A DNA stretch of 64,000 nt, from assembly GCF_001807485.1 (NCBI RefSeq), contig NZ_KV789183.1, positions 38,261-102,260 of the forward strand, read 5' to 3'. This document shows, in pieces, positions 63,966-64,000 of this stretch. The notes under the pieces are model-generated. The model searched no databases, had not been told where the DNA came from, and saw only the letters and a list, made by a program, of their open reading frames with translations. The position numbers were made by a program, and so were the translations under genes. Each line of letters starts with the position of its first letter. The stretch's first letter is position 1. Source of the DNA: Corynebacterium sp. HMSC08A12. GTDB lineage: Bacteria > Actinomycetota > Actinomycetes > Mycobacteriales > Mycobacteriaceae.

Positions 63966-64000
63966 CTCTGTCATGAGTCGCGACATAGTTGACACTTCAG

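Noticed and set aside
63798..63995. 65-codon minus frame across the tRNA-Arg gene
   Set aside because: It reads through the tRNA antisense, a common annotation artefact.

Overview
The window is a high-GC actinobacterial chromosome segment, most likely from the genus Corynebacterium. The reasons are gene order (argS-lysA-hom-thrC-thrB ... rho-prfA-prmC-tsaC-wecA-atpI-atpBEFHAGDC-DUF2550-nucS), the presence of NucS and GlgE, an actinobacterial-type PfkA with Gly104/Lys124, and many leaderless promoters (TANNNT exactly 7 nt before the start codon). Low-complexity Ala/Gly expansions in housekeeping enzymes would suit the lipophilic cluster (C. jeikeium/urealyticum type), but I cannot fix the species. 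Nearly all sequence is coding and most genes lie on the minus strand. I see no prophage, IS element, CRISPR array or plasmid gene.

Layout. 1-16 kb: end of a UvrA-like ATPase, a DoxX membrane protein with a long disordered N-terminus, gatB, an HNH/DUF222 nuclease, pfkA, a NUDIX-MFS gene pair, gatC-gatA, an ACT-domain protein, ilvA, a dicarboxylate/amino-acid symporter and a DEDDh exonuclease. 16-20.5 kb: two tandem paralogous membrane-anchored von Willebrand A (vWA) proteins. The first keeps the metal-binding MIDAS residues and the second has lost them. 20.5-33.7 kb: ligA, an aldo/keto reductase, then mnmA, a cysteine desulfurase and a MetE-like protein, an AAA ATPase with a small membrane ORF in front, etfBA, a THUMP-like methyltransferase, a NUDT19-like NUDIX hydrolase and an ABC ATPase. 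33.8-40.3 kb: glgE-glgB (glycogen/maltosyl glucan), a thioredoxin-fold/TPR protein, nucS (non-canonical mismatch repair) and DUF2550. 40.4-54.2 kb: the F1Fo ATP synthase operon, wecA/atpI, tsaC, prmC, prfA and rho. 54.5-64 kb: an acyl-CoA synthetase and a DedA protein on plus, then the threonine/lysine cluster hom-thrC-thrB, lysA, argS, and a divergent tRNA-Arg(CCG).

Functionally, charging and translation (gatCAB, argS with tRNA-Arg, prfA/prmC, tsaC, mnmA with its sulfur donor), aspartate-family amino acids (hom, thrB, thrC, lysA, ilvA) and energy conversion (atp, etf, pfkA, glg) dominate.

The most unusual signal is not a gene. It is a short DNA motif, a T-rich box followed by TGACGCC (core forms CTTTGTGACGCC and TTTATTGACGCC), that recurs about two dozen times, in both orientations, in different reading frames inside conserved genes and in several gaps. 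It behaves like a DNA-level signal (uptake-, Chi- or nucleoid-type) and I know of no description of it.
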